Shown here one piece after another: positions 16,845-24,515 of a DNA stretch of 64,000 nt. The translations under genes were made by a program, and so were the position numbers. Source of the stretch: Sphingobacteriaceae bacterium (GTDB lineage: Bacteria > Bacteroidota > Bacteroidia > Sphingobacteriales > Sphingobacteriaceae). The stretch is taken from assembly GCA_017745075.1 (NCBI GenBank), contig JAGIAD010000028.1:407171-471170 (forward strand), in the 5' to 3' direction. The notes below the pieces were generated by a model. It saw only the letters and a list, made by a program, of their open reading frames with translations. It ran no database searches and had not been told where the DNA came from. The number at the start of each line of letters is the position of its first letter. The first letter of the stretch is position 1.

Positions 16845-16894
16845 TCCAACTTCGGTTGGAGTCATTCTCCCGATGCAAATTGTACCGGGAGAAT
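16845..16894. terminator. Two adjacent hairpins
   Basis: TCCAAC-ttcg-GTTGGA (16845-16860, UUCG-type loop) and ATTCTCCCG/CGGGAGAAT (16864-16894, 9-bp perfect stem, 13-base loop). Neither has a T-tract, so they may be termination or RNA-end elements. Confidence 0.5.
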
Positions 16895-16931
16895 TAAAAC
16901 TTAATTATTAATCCGTAAATTACATAAAATC

Positions 16932-17240
16932 ATGAAAATTCGAGAAACATTAAATTCAGGCAAGTTCAGGATTATCGCCATTTTAGTCCTAACCACAGGC
17001 ATTTTGGCCATCCCTCTCATTGCCATGCAGTTTACCAATGAGGTAAAATGGACCTTAACCGATTTCCTAACAGCAGGTACGCTGTTGCTCAGTACAGGCT
17101 TGGCAGTTGAACTGGTTATCAGAAACCTGAAAACAGGCACCTTACGAACCATAATATTACTGGTTATTCTACTGGTGCTATTCCTCATTTGGGCAGAACT
17201 GGCTGTGGGCATCTTCGGAACGCCATTTGCCGGAAGTTAA
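16932..17240 (+). CDS. Small three-helix membrane protein
   Basis: A 102-residue protein with hydrophobic segments near residues 14-32, 43-62 and 72-97 (RTIILLVILLVLFLIWAELA). No catalytic motif is visible and I do not know the family beyond its being a common type in Bacteroidota. It stands alone between two hairpins and the sucC promoter region. Confidence 0.6.
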   Translation: MKIRETLNSGKFRIIAILVLTTGILAIPLIAMQFTNEVKWTLTDFLTAGTLLLSTGLAVELVIRNLKTGTLRTIILLVILLVLFLIWAELAVGIFGTPFAGS

Positions 17241-17515
17241 CAGGCGCTGTTAACCGTGTTGTTCCTGCAGATTTAAGCTGATTAGCGCAGCGGAATTTTA
17301 AGCCTGATTGTAACGGTAAGACCAAAGCTTGGTAAGGACTCATGGCAGAAAGCATTACTGCTAACCGCCATGAAGAGCCGGCGCTTCACTTTCAAATAAA
17401 AAATCTCTGCGCACATCTGCGAATCAGCACGACAGCGTAAACCAGAGCACATTACAGGCACTAATTTCGCAATTAACATAAAACGTTCATTTTCTGAAAA
17501 AATCGGTAAATTCTA
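17241..17515. other. Non-coding gap before sucC
   Basis: No supported gene. One short inverted repeat, CATGGC.../...GCCATG, spans 17340-17373. The stretch is more GC-rich than other gaps, and an opposite-strand frame of 65 codons has no recognisable features. Confidence 0.3.
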
Positions 17516-17546
17516 TTTGTTTAAAGGCTTTGAAATTGTAGCTTTG
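17516..17546 (+). promoter_or_regulatory. sucC promoter
   Basis: TTTG (17516-17519), exactly 19 bp, TAGCTTTG (17539-17546): a full match to the Bacteroidota primary promoter. The leader would be about 75 bases. Confidence 0.8.
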
Positions 17547-17628
17547 GGCAAATTTTGTAGCAAATGAACCTGATACTACTAAAATAGTAAAAGGCTCCAT
17601 CTGACAGATAAAGAAAAAATATAAACAG

Positions 17629-18831
17629 ATGAATATTCACGAATACCAGGGTAAACAAATATTAAAAAGTTTCGGTGTTAACGTTCAAGAAGGAATAGTT
17701 GCCGATACTCCCGAACAAGCTGTTGAGGCCGCTAAAAAAATGAAAACCGATTATAACTCTGACTGGGTTGTAATTAAAGCGCAAATCCACGCTGGTGGTC
17801 GCGGTAAAGGTGGTGGTGTTAAGTTAGCCAAAAACCTTGAAGAAGTTAAACAACGTGCTACCGATATCATCGGCATGCAACTGGTAACTCCTCAAACCGG
17901 ACCGGAAGGTAAAAAAGTGAACAAAGTTTTAGTTGCTCAGGACGTATATTATCCAGGTGCTTCTGAAACCAAAGAATTCTACATTTCAGTATTATTAGAC
18001 CGTGCAAAAGGCCGCAACATCATCATGTATAGCACCGAAGGCGGTATGGATATTGAAGAAGTTGCTGAGCACACGCCGCACTTGATCTTCAAAGAAGAAA
18101 TCGACCCTAAAGTTGGCTTACAAGGTTTTCAGGCACGTAAAATTGCCTTTAACTTAGGCGTTAGCGGTAATGCTTTCAAAGAAATGGTAAAATTCGTTAC
18201 GGCTTTATACAAAGCTTACGAAGCTACCGATTCTTCAATGTTCGAAATCAACCCGGTATTAAAAACTTCTGATGATAAAGTTATTGCAGTTGATGCTAAA
18301 GTGAATCTGGATGAGAACGGTTTATTCCGTCACCCGGATTATGCAGCCATGCGCGATGTTACTGAAGAAGATCCAATGGAGGTTGAGGCAAGTGCTTCTA
18401 ACCTGAACTTTGTTAACCTTGATGGTAACGTAGGTTGTATGGTTAACGGTGCCGGTTTAGCAATGGCTACCATGGATATCATTAAACTAGCAGGTGGCGA
18501 GCCTGCCAACTTCCTTGACGTGGGTGGAACTGCAAATGCACAAACTGTTAAAGCTGCTTTCAACATCATTTTAAAAGACCCTAACGTTAAAGCAATCCTC
18601 ATTAACATTTTTGGTGGTATTGTACGTTGCGACCGTGTTGCTCAGGGTGTTATCGATGCTTATAAAGAAATCGGAAACATTCCTGTGCCAATTATCTGCC
18701 GTTTACAGGGTACAAATGCCGAAGAAGCTAAAAAGTTAATCGACGAGTCTGGCTTACAGGTTTACTCTGCAATCGCTTTAAAAGAAGCCGCAGATTTAGT
18801 AACCAAAGTATTGGCTGAACAAGAAGCATAG
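17629..18831 (+). CDS. sucC: Succinate-CoA ligase (ADP-forming) beta subunit
   Basis: The beta subunit of succinyl-CoA synthetase, the TCA-cycle enzyme that makes ATP while converting succinyl-CoA to succinate. The 400-residue protein opens with NIHEYQGKQILKSFGV, then the ATP-grasp loops KAQIHAGGRGKGGGVKLA and SMFEINPVLKTSDDKVIAVD. The C-terminal CoA-ligase domain shows GCMVNGAGLAMATMDII, NFLDVGGTANAQTVK and FGGIVRCDRVAQGVIDAY. The length is standard. The alpha subunit gene sucD is not adjacent, as is often the case in this phylum. It has its own promoter and a downstream terminator. Confidence 0.96.
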   Translation: MNIHEYQGKQILKSFGVNVQEGIVADTPEQAVEAAKKMKTDYNSDWVVIKAQIHAGGRGKGGGVKLAKNLEEVKQRATDIIGMQLVTPQTGPEGKKVNKVLVAQDVYYPGASETKEFYISVLLDRAKGRNIIMYSTEGGMDIEEVAEHTPHLIFKEEIDPKVGLQGFQARKIAFNLGVSGNAFKEMVKFVTALYKAYEATDSSMFEINPVLKTSDDKVIAVDAKVNLDENGLFRHPDYAAMRDVTEEDPMEVEASASNLNFVNLDGNVGCMVNGAGLAMATMDIIKLAGGEPANFLDVGGTANAQTVKAAFNIILKDPNVKAILINIFGGIVRCDRVAQGVIDAYKEIGNIPVPIICRLQGTNAEEAKKLIDESGLQVYSAIALKEAADLVTKVLAEQEA

Positions 18832-18855
18832 TAAGCTTAAAGCAATAGCACATTT

Positions 18856-18888
18856 AAAACCTTTCAGTGAAAACTGGGAGGTTTTTTT
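18856..18888 (+). terminator. sucC terminator
   Basis: Imperfect stem AAAACCTTTCAGT/ACTGGGAGGTTTT with a GAAA loop, followed by a T-run. Confidence 0.75.
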
Positions 18889-18916
18889 ATTCCCTTCTTT
18901 CCTAAATACAAGAAAA

Positions 18917-19937
18917 GTCGTCATCCCGACTGAAGTGCAGCGAAACGAAGAGATCTATCTCGACAGTTTTTTTGAAAATGAAAGGTCCTGTTTTTATGGC
19001 AGCCTCCTGTCCTGCTATTCCTTCAAGTCCTCACTCATACTTCGCTCCGGGCTTTACGTTCTATCAGGTTTATTTAACAAAGGCTTGTGGGTCTTTGGCC
19101 AATCAAAGCTTCCAGATTCTAAAACCAGCGGGGGTTATTCAGCACAGAATTTCAGAAAACCTGTTAGGCTTAAAATCTAACAACAATTGACTTAGGTGTG
19201 CCAGGTGGCTAAGGTGGTCATTTTTTTTTTAGAAACATAAGATCCGGTGCTTCTTTTTAAACAACTACTGTCACGCTGAGGCAAGACAACGAAATTTATG
19301 GTTGTTATAGAAAAATCGTCATCTCTGACTAAAGTGCAGCGAAACGGAAATATCTATCTACACAGTTTTTTTTTGAAAATAAAAGGTCCTGTTTTTATGG
19401 CTGCCTCCTGTCCTGCTATCCCTTCAAGTCCTCGCTCATGCTTCGCTCCGGGCTTTACGTTCTATCAGGTTTATTTCACAAGGGGTTGTGGTTCTTGATA
19501 CCAGTAGAAACCTATCAGGTTCTAAAACCAGCGGGGTTTATTCAGCTTAGGGCTCAGAAAATCTGTTCGGCTTAAAACCTAACAACAATTAACTTAGGTG
19601 TGCCGGGTGTCTTAGGTGGTCAATATTTTTTTAGAAATATAAGATCCGGTGCTTTTCTTTAAACAACTACTGTCATGCTGAGGCAAGACAACGAAATTTA
19701 TGGTTGCTAAAGAAAAATCGTCATCTCGACTGAAGTGCAGCGAAACGGAGATATCTATCTCGACAGTTTTTTTGAAAATGAAAGACCCCGTTTTTATGGC
19801 AGCCTCTTGTCCTGCTATTCCTTCAAGTCCTCGCTCATACTTCGCTCCGGGCTTTACGTTCTATCAGGTTTATTTAACAAGGGGTTGTGGTTCTTGATAC
19901 CAGTAGAAACCTATCAGGTTTTAAAAACCTGATAGGT
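18917..19937. repeat. Tandem array of ~400-bp non-coding repeats (2.5 copies)
   Basis: Units begin at about 18917, 19315 and 19717 (spacings 398 and 402 bp); the third is cut after ~215 bp. Each starts with CGTCAT-C-CGACTGAAGTG-type sequence, as in the dispersed repeats at 23365 and 61504, then GGTCCTGTTTTTATGGC, a conserved core with CTTCGCTCCGGGCTTTACG and CTATCAGG, then CTTAGGTGTGCC and GATCCGGTGCTT. Copies differ by point changes. Short open frames occur on both strands of each copy but start and end differently between copies, so they are not supported as genes. Confidence 0.85.
19909..19937 (-). terminator. Hairpin after the XRE gene
   Basis: ACCTATCAGGTTTT/AAAACCTGATAGGT is a near-perfect palindrome touching the stop codon of the XRE-family gene. 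It is derived from the end of repeat unit 3. Confidence 0.55.
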
Positions 19938-20144
19938 TTATTCAGCGCGGAATTCCAGGATATCTCCTGGCTGGCAATCTAAAACTGCACAAATTGCCTC
20001 TAAAGTCTCAAAACGGATGGCTTTTGCTTTACCTGTTTTTAAAATCGATAAATTAGACATCGTAATCCCTACCCGCTCACTTAATTCGGTTAGTGACATT
20101 TTACGGCGGGCAAGCATTACGTCTAAATTTACGATTATTGGCAT
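19938..20144 (-). CDS. XRE-family (Cro/CI-type) regulator
   Basis: A 68-residue single-domain helix-turn-helix protein: LDVMLARRKMSLTELSERVG, TMSNLSILKTGKAKAIRF and LEAICAVLDCQPGDILEF are the five-helix Cro/CI pattern of the YozG-like group. It lies 35 bp after the DUF2975 membrane-protein gene on the same strand. DUF2975-XRE pairs are common; the membrane protein may modulate the regulator, but the signal is unknown. Its 3' end abuts the tandem repeat array. Confidence 0.9.
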   Translation of the reverse strand: MPIIVNLDVMLARRKMSLTELSERVGITMSNLSILKTGKAKAIRFETLEAICAVLDCQPGDILEFRAE

Positions 20145-20179
20145 ATTGAGTGGGTAAAATTAAGAATGTTTACGTTAAC

Positions 20180-20773
20180 CTAAATGGTTAAGTCGTTTTC
20201 CTGCTTAAGTTTCCGCGAATACGAGAGCAGTTCATAAATTACACTGAGAATGGCAATGAGCGAGATAACGCCTAAATTGATATTTCCGCCCGATATTGGC
20301 TGATATTTAAATGCTTTATTAGTCAAATCCTCAACATAACCCTTAACCAGAAAAAAGCACAAAAATTTTAAGGTGAAAAATAAAATCGCACCTGCTCCTA
20401 CGAACTGCCATAATCTATTTTCGGTTAGGTTTTCAAGCTGTTTTGGCTTGGTGTAAGCTATAAACATAATTATGCCTCCAGTAATGAGGTAAAAAGCAGC
20501 ATAGGCCCCAACGCTATCGATTCCCTTATCTGATAAAATAATAGCCTGTTTTAAAGTCGGTTTAAATGAATAGGCACCCAAATGGCTATTGGTAAATTTA
20601 GCTTTCCCAATGATTTTTACTTGTTCTACAGCGTTATTTTCAATTAAGTTAATAGAAAGTTGCCCGGCATTATAATTACTTACGGCATCAATTATATGAT
20701 CGCCCAAAGATACCAGTGCAATAAAAATCAGGCTCACGCCTGCGTACCTAAAAATTTTTAAAAGCTTATTCAT
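20180..20773 (-). CDS. DUF2975 membrane protein
   Basis: A 197-residue protein with four hydrophobic segments (about residues 9-27, 88-106, 124-146 and 166-184); the ~60 residues between the first two would face the periplasm. The layout and the companion XRE gene match the DUF2975 family, whose function is not established. It is first in a two-gene minus-strand unit. Codon use is like its neighbours. Confidence 0.8.
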   Translation of the reverse strand: MNKLLKIFRYAGVSLIFIALVSLGDHIIDAVSNYNAGQLSINLIENNAVEQVKIIGKAKFTNSHLGAYSFKPTLKQAIILSDKGIDSVGAYAAFYLITGGIIMFIAYTKPKQLENLTENRLWQFVGAGAILFFTLKFLCFFLVKGYVEDLTNKAFKYQPISGGNINLGVISLIAILSVIYELLSYSRKLKQENDLTI

Positions 20774-21120
20774 AAATGCGTTAAATAATTAATTGATTAG
20801 AATAAATATTAAATGTATCTTCTTACTGACAGAAAATCCTGTTGCCTCCGGTAATTAAAAAATACAGATTTGTATTTCTGAATATAAAAGCCTGGAAACG
20901 GAAAAACGTCATATTTATTCAATTATTTATGCTACAAGTATAAATTAAAAATTATTATAAATCAAAATATATTTATTGTTTTACAATAAAAAATAAGTAA
21001 TAATCAATAATTAGGCTTAAGAGCTGACAAATAGCGCCAGGATTTTATTTGGAATGATTTTTGCTAGAACTAAAAGTATAAAAAACATGTGCAAACAGTA
21101 ACATTTTCAGCATTTTATCC
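20774..21120. other. AT-rich gap between divergent genes
   Basis: No gene. 20930-21010 is almost pure A/T with short poly-A and poly-T tracts, likely bent DNA between the DUF2975 unit and rpoD. I see no strong hairpin or repeat. Confidence 0.35.
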
Positions 21121-21151
21121 TTTCGGATTGCCATACAATTTCGTAACTTTG
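21121..21151 (+). promoter_or_regulatory. Probable rpoD promoter
   Basis: TAACTTTG (21144-21151) is a perfect -7 element; 19 bp upstream is TTTC (21121-21124), one mismatch to TTTG. The leader to the ATG at 21187 would be about 30 bases. Confidence 0.65.
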
Positions 21152-21186
21152 CACACTTCAATATTTAAAGAGCACAAAACGTATAA

Positions 21187-22047
21187 ATGAGACAACTCAA
21201 GATAACGCAATCCATTACCAACCGTGAAAGTCAGTCATTAGATAAATACCTACACGAAATTGGCAAAGTAGATTTAATAACGGCAGAAGAGGAAGTAATT
21301 TTAGCAAGGAAGATTCGTGAAGGTGATCAGGCTGCATTAGAGCGCTTAACTAAAACGAACTTGCGTTTCGTTGTATCTGTTGCAAAACAATATCAAAACC
21401 AGGGTTTAACTTTAGGAGATTTAATTAACGAAGGTAACCTGGGTTTAATTAAAGCGGCAAAACGTTTTGATGAGACCAAAGGTTTCAAATTTATTTCATA
21501 TGCCGTTTGGTGGATCCGTCAGTCGATTTTGCAGGCCATTGCCGAGCAAAGCCGTATTGTACGTTTACCTTTAAACCAGGTAGGTTCATTAAGCAAAATC
21601 AGTAAGGCTTTTTCTAAATTAGAACAGGAATACGAGCGTGAGCCTTCTCCGGAAGAACTGGCTGATATTTTAGAAACTACAGTTGATAAAATTTCAGACA
21701 CACTTAGTAATTCAGGTCGCCATGTATCAATGGATGCTCCTTTCGTTCAGGGTGAAGAAAATACATTGTTAGATGTACTTGAAAATCACGAGCCAAATAC
21801 CGATAGCTCATTGATCAACGAATCGCTATCAGAAGAAATTAAACGTTCTTTATCTACCTTAACCGAGAGAGAAAGAGAAATTATTGTTTTATTCTTCGGC
21901 TTAGGCTCAAATCATCCTCTTTCTTTAGAAGAAATTGGTGAGAAATTTAACTTAACACGCGAGCGTGTACGCCAGATTAAAGATAAAGCGTTGCAACGCT
22001 TACGTCATACTTCAAGAAGCAAAATCTTAAAATCTTATCTGGGATAA
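21187..22047 (+). CDS. rpoD: Primary sigma factor (Bacteroidota sigma-A)
   Basis: A 286-residue sigma-70 protein without region 1.1, the short form usual for the primary sigma factor of Bacteroidota. Region 1.2 is SLDKYLHEIGKVDLITAEEE; region 2 includes LINEGNLGLIKAAKRFD and FISYAVWWIRQSILQAI (core binding and -7 recognition); region 3 has REPSPEELADIL; region 4 has LTEREREIIVLFFGLG and the helix-turn-helix LEEIGEKFNLTRERVRQI. It directs RNA polymerase to the TTTG/TANNTTTG promoters noted here. It is monocistronic, with a strong terminator. Confidence 0.95.
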   Translation: MRQLKITQSITNRESQSLDKYLHEIGKVDLITAEEEVILARKIREGDQAALERLTKTNLRFVVSVAKQYQNQGLTLGDLINEGNLGLIKAAKRFDETKGFKFISYAVWWIRQSILQAIAEQSRIVRLPLNQVGSLSKISKAFSKLEQEYEREPSPEELADILETTVDKISDTLSNSGRHVSMDAPFVQGEENTLLDVLENHEPNTDSSLINESLSEEIKRSLSTLTEREREIIVLFFGLGSNHPLSLEEIGEKFNLTRERVRQIKDKALQRLRHTSRSKILKSYLG

Positions 22048-22067
22048 GAGATTGGATTTATTAAAAC

Positions 22068-22100
22068 AAAAAAAGACCGGCTAATAACCGGTCTTTTTTT
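22068..22100 (+). terminator. rpoD terminator
   Basis: AAAAAAAGACCGG-ctaataa-CCGGTCTTTTTTT, a perfect stem ending in a T-run, 20 bp after the rpoD stop. Confidence 0.9.
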
Positions 22101-22145
22101 GTTTACTCAACTAAGTTTATCGTTTTGATTTTATATCTTTAAATC

Positions 22146-22508
22146 ATGTCGGTTAACTTACTCAAAAAATCCGTAGCCATATATAAACCCATTTTTATCT
22201 GGAATATAGGAGTTAGTTTACTCGCCTCTGTATTTTTTATTTTAAACGGTTTTAATACACCTGGAATTTACACCTTTGCCCTATCTGCCAAACTTATCGG
22301 CTGGCTATTTTCTATTGCCATATACTTCATGTTTTACCAGGCAACAGCCTACTTTTTCAAAAACCAGGGCATAGGCTTTAAAAAGATCATAACGAACCTG
22401 ATTTTGTATGACTTTACCTTTTTTATTGCAATCTTAATCATATCATCAATATGCAGGAACTTTTTGTCGACAGTATTAAACGATCTTTTGCAAACAAAGA
22501 AGTATTAA
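22146..22508 (+). CDS. Small membrane protein overlapping an ABC ATPase gene
   Basis: A 120-residue protein with three hydrophobic segments (about residues 15-34, 39-65 and 86-102) and no recognised family. Its last 58 bp overlap the start of the ABC ATPase gene in another frame, which implies coupled translation and a shared function. It is far smaller than known ABC permeases, so it may be an accessory or minimal membrane partner. TATCTTTA, close to a -7 element, ends five bases before the ATG, so the message could be almost leaderless. Confidence 0.6.
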   Translation: MSVNLLKKSVAIYKPIFIWNIGVSLLASVFFILNGFNTPGIYTFALSAKLIGWLFSIAIYFMFYQATAYFFKNQGIGFKKIITNLILYDFTFFIAILIISSICRNFLSTVLNDLLQTKKY

Positions 22509-23110
22509 ACAGCGTTTATTTAAATTGTGTAATTGGCGAAGTGGTAGGCTTACTAGGCAGAAACGGATCCGGCAAATCTACTTTATTAAAAATCATTTTC
22601 GGAAGTGTTAAAGCCGATTTCAAATTCCTTAAGATAGATAATAAAATATATGATAAAGGTTGTTTATCAAAAAAACTTTGTTACTTACCTCAGGACAACT
22701 TTATCCCGGGCAGATTAACGGTTGCCACTGCAATTGAAACTTTCTGTAAAACATATAAGGAGAAACTGCTTAAAATCCCTTTCGTTGCCGATCATCTACA
22801 AAAGCGATTCAGGGATTTCTCGGGCGGTGAGCGCAGACTACTGGAAGCTTTGATCATCATCCATAGCGATGCCGATTTTATTCTGCTTGATGAGCCGTTT
22901 TCGCAATTGGCACCATTACTTGCCGACGAATTAAAATGTCAGATCAATAGTCAAAAGCCATTTAAAGGTTTTGTGATAACCGATCATGATTACAAAACAA
23001 TACTTGATATTTCCGATAGAATTGTGCTCCTGCACAATGGCTGCAATTACCCGATAAATAACACCGAAGATTTAATGCTCCATGGATATTTGCCAAACTT
23101 TAAGGCATAA
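22451..23110 (+). CDS. ABC-type ATPase, stand-alone, function unknown
   Basis: A 219-residue ATPase. Walker A is GLLGRNGSGKSTLL, the Q-loop is in LCYLPQDNFIPG, the signature is FSGGERRLLEAL, Walker B is ADFILLDEPFSQL and the H-loop is VITDHDY. The GRNGSGKST and FSGGERR forms are typical of importers or exporters with separate permeases and of LptB-like proteins, but the Q-loop region is not LptB-like. The 58-bp overlap with the upstream three-helix protein gene suggests a two-protein module. A short hairpin without T-tract (GACCGG/CCGGTC, 23115-23130) follows. Confidence 0.8.
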   Translation: MQELFVDSIKRSFANKEVLNSVYLNCVIGEVVGLLGRNGSGKSTLLKIIFGSVKADFKFLKIDNKIYDKGCLSKKLCYLPQDNFIPGRLTVATAIETFCKTYKEKLLKIPFVADHLQKRFRDFSGGERRLLEALIIIHSDADFILLDEPFSQLAPLLADELKCQINSQKPFKGFVITDHDYKTILDISDRIVLLHNGCNYPINNTEDLMLHGYLPNFKA

Positions 23111-23555
23111 AAAAGACCGGTAAACCGGTCAATAGATTTGCTATTTTTAGGAGACAGATGTGATTATGTGGAAAAATATAGTTAAGCCATTTAGTTCAGC
23201 GTCTATCTTTCAAAAATGCCAATTAAAAGATCCTGAAACAAGTTCAGGATGACGACTGCTTTTTATTTAACGCATCATGCAGAATTTAGTTCAGCATCTA
23301 TCTTTCAATACTCAAATTAAAAGATTCTGAAACAAGTTACCATTGACAGCCCCGATAGAAGAATCGTCTTTTCGACTGGGCCAACCGGTTTTGCGGTAAC
23401 GAAATGGAGAAATCTATAGAGACAGATTTAGCTTCGCTGAGCACTCCGTGGTTCTCGACTACGTTGCACTCCGCTCGAAATGACGATCCGAAGAAGGCTG
23501 CCACCCATATTGATTTATATACAATAAATTATCTCTCAGGGTGACAATTCCTATC
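23111..23555. repeat. Gap filled with dispersed repeats
   Basis: Two direct copies of TAGTTCAGC-TCTATCTTTCAA ... AAAAGAT-CTGAAACAAGTT lie at 23191-23243 and 23287-23337. An inverted pair follows: TCGTCTTTTCGACTGG... (23364 on) against ...CTCGAAATGACGATC (23473-23487), the same family as 18917 and 61504. No gene is supported. Confidence 0.6.
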
Positions 23556-24419
23556 TTAAAACAACAAGTGTTTAACCGTTAAACCATTATTGATTAATTG
23601 TTTTAACGAATCAATACCTATACGCAAATGTGTTTCCACATATTTTTCGGTTACACTGCTGTCGCTTTCTGCGGTTTTAACACCTTCAGGAATCATCGGC
23701 TGATCTGAAACCAGAAGCAATGCCCCTGCCGGGATTTTATTGGCAAAAGCGGTAGTAAAAATGGTAGCTGTTTCCATATCTACTGCCATTGCACGTAATG
23801 TTTTCAAATATTTTTTAAATTCTTTATCGTGCTCCCAAACCCTGCGGTTGGTGGTGTAACAGGTACCAGTCCAGTAATCTCTTCCATGATCGCGAATGGT
23901 GGTCGAAATTGCCTTTTGCAGGGCGAAGGCCGGCAATGCTGGCACTTCTGCCGGCAGATAATCGTTCGAAGTACCTTCTCCCCTAATGGCTGCAATCGGG
24001 AGAATTAAATCGCCCAATTGATTTTTCTTTTTTAAACCGCCACATTTACCTAAAAAAAGTACTGCCTTAGGCTTAATAGCTGTTAATAAATCCATCATGG
24101 TTGCTGCCAGCGGACTTCCCATACCAAAATTGATAATCGTAATACCGTTCGCGGTAACACTCTGCATAGGCTTATCAAGCCCCATAATCGGCGCGTTATC
24201 ATTCCACTCCGAAAACATAGAAACATACTTACTGAAATTGGTCAGCAGGATATAATCTCCAAACTGATCCAATGGCCGGCCGGTATAGCGTGGCAACCAG
24301 TTTTTTACAATTTCATCTTTAGATTTTAAGCCCGGCTTAACAGGGCTTTCTACTTCTTTTACTTTTTTTGATTGCTCTACAACGGCTTCATCTTTTTTTA
24401 TATCTTTTTCTTCATTCAT
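23556..24419 (-). CDS. amn: AMP nucleosidase
   Basis: A 287-residue enzyme of the nucleoside phosphorylase fold that would split AMP into adenine and ribose 5-phosphate, thus adjusting adenylate levels. Motifs include WLPRYTGRPLDQFGDYILLT, INFGMGSPLAATMMDLL, KAVLFLGKCGGLK, RRVWEHDKEFKKYL, MAVDMETATIFTTAFAN and LLLVSDQPMIPEGVKT, the last with the likely catalytic Asp. It is the short form that lacks the long N-terminal domain of the E. coli enzyme. The first ~35 residues are a Lys/Glu-rich, probably disordered leader. Confidence 0.88.
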   Translation of the reverse strand: MNEEKDIKKDEAVVEQSKKVKEVESPVKPGLKSKDEIVKNWLPRYTGRPLDQFGDYILLTNFSKYVSMFSEWNDNAPIMGLDKPMQSVTANGITIINFGMGSPLAATMMDLLTAIKPKAVLFLGKCGGLKKKNQLGDLILPIAAIRGEGTSNDYLPAEVPALPAFALQKAISTTIRDHGRDYWTGTCYTTNRRVWEHDKEFKKYLKTLRAMAVDMETATIFTTAFANKIPAGALLLVSDQPMIPEGVKTAESDSSVTEKYVETHLRIGIDSLKQLINNGLTVKHLLF

Positions 24420-24475
24420 ATTCTTGTAGCTTTAAACATAGCGCTAAGCGCATGGCGTTAACAAACACTATATTA

Positions 24476-24508
24476 CAAAAAATCCCTCCCGATTACGGGA
24501 AGGATTTG
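24476..24508 (-). terminator. clpX terminator
   Basis: AATCCCTCCCG-atta-CGGGAAGGATT (one mismatch); on the minus strand it is followed by six T. On the plus strand a T-run also follows after TGA, so it may act both ways. Confidence 0.75.
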
Positions 24509-24515
24509 ATTTTTT

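Noticed and set aside
18935..19932. Repeated short frames with MAASCPAIPSS-type text and reverse-strand frames with ERGLEGIAGQE-type text
   Set aside because: They lie in the tandem repeat units, start and stop differently in each copy and have no ribosome binding sites; the DNA repeat explains them.
18917..19937. CRISPR-like array
   Set aside because: Units are ~400 bp with no short conserved repeat and unique spacer pattern, and no cas genes are near.
20930..21010. Replication origin in the AT-rich gap before rpoD
   Set aside because: No DnaA boxes or origin-linked genes were seen; AT-rich promoter DNA suffices.
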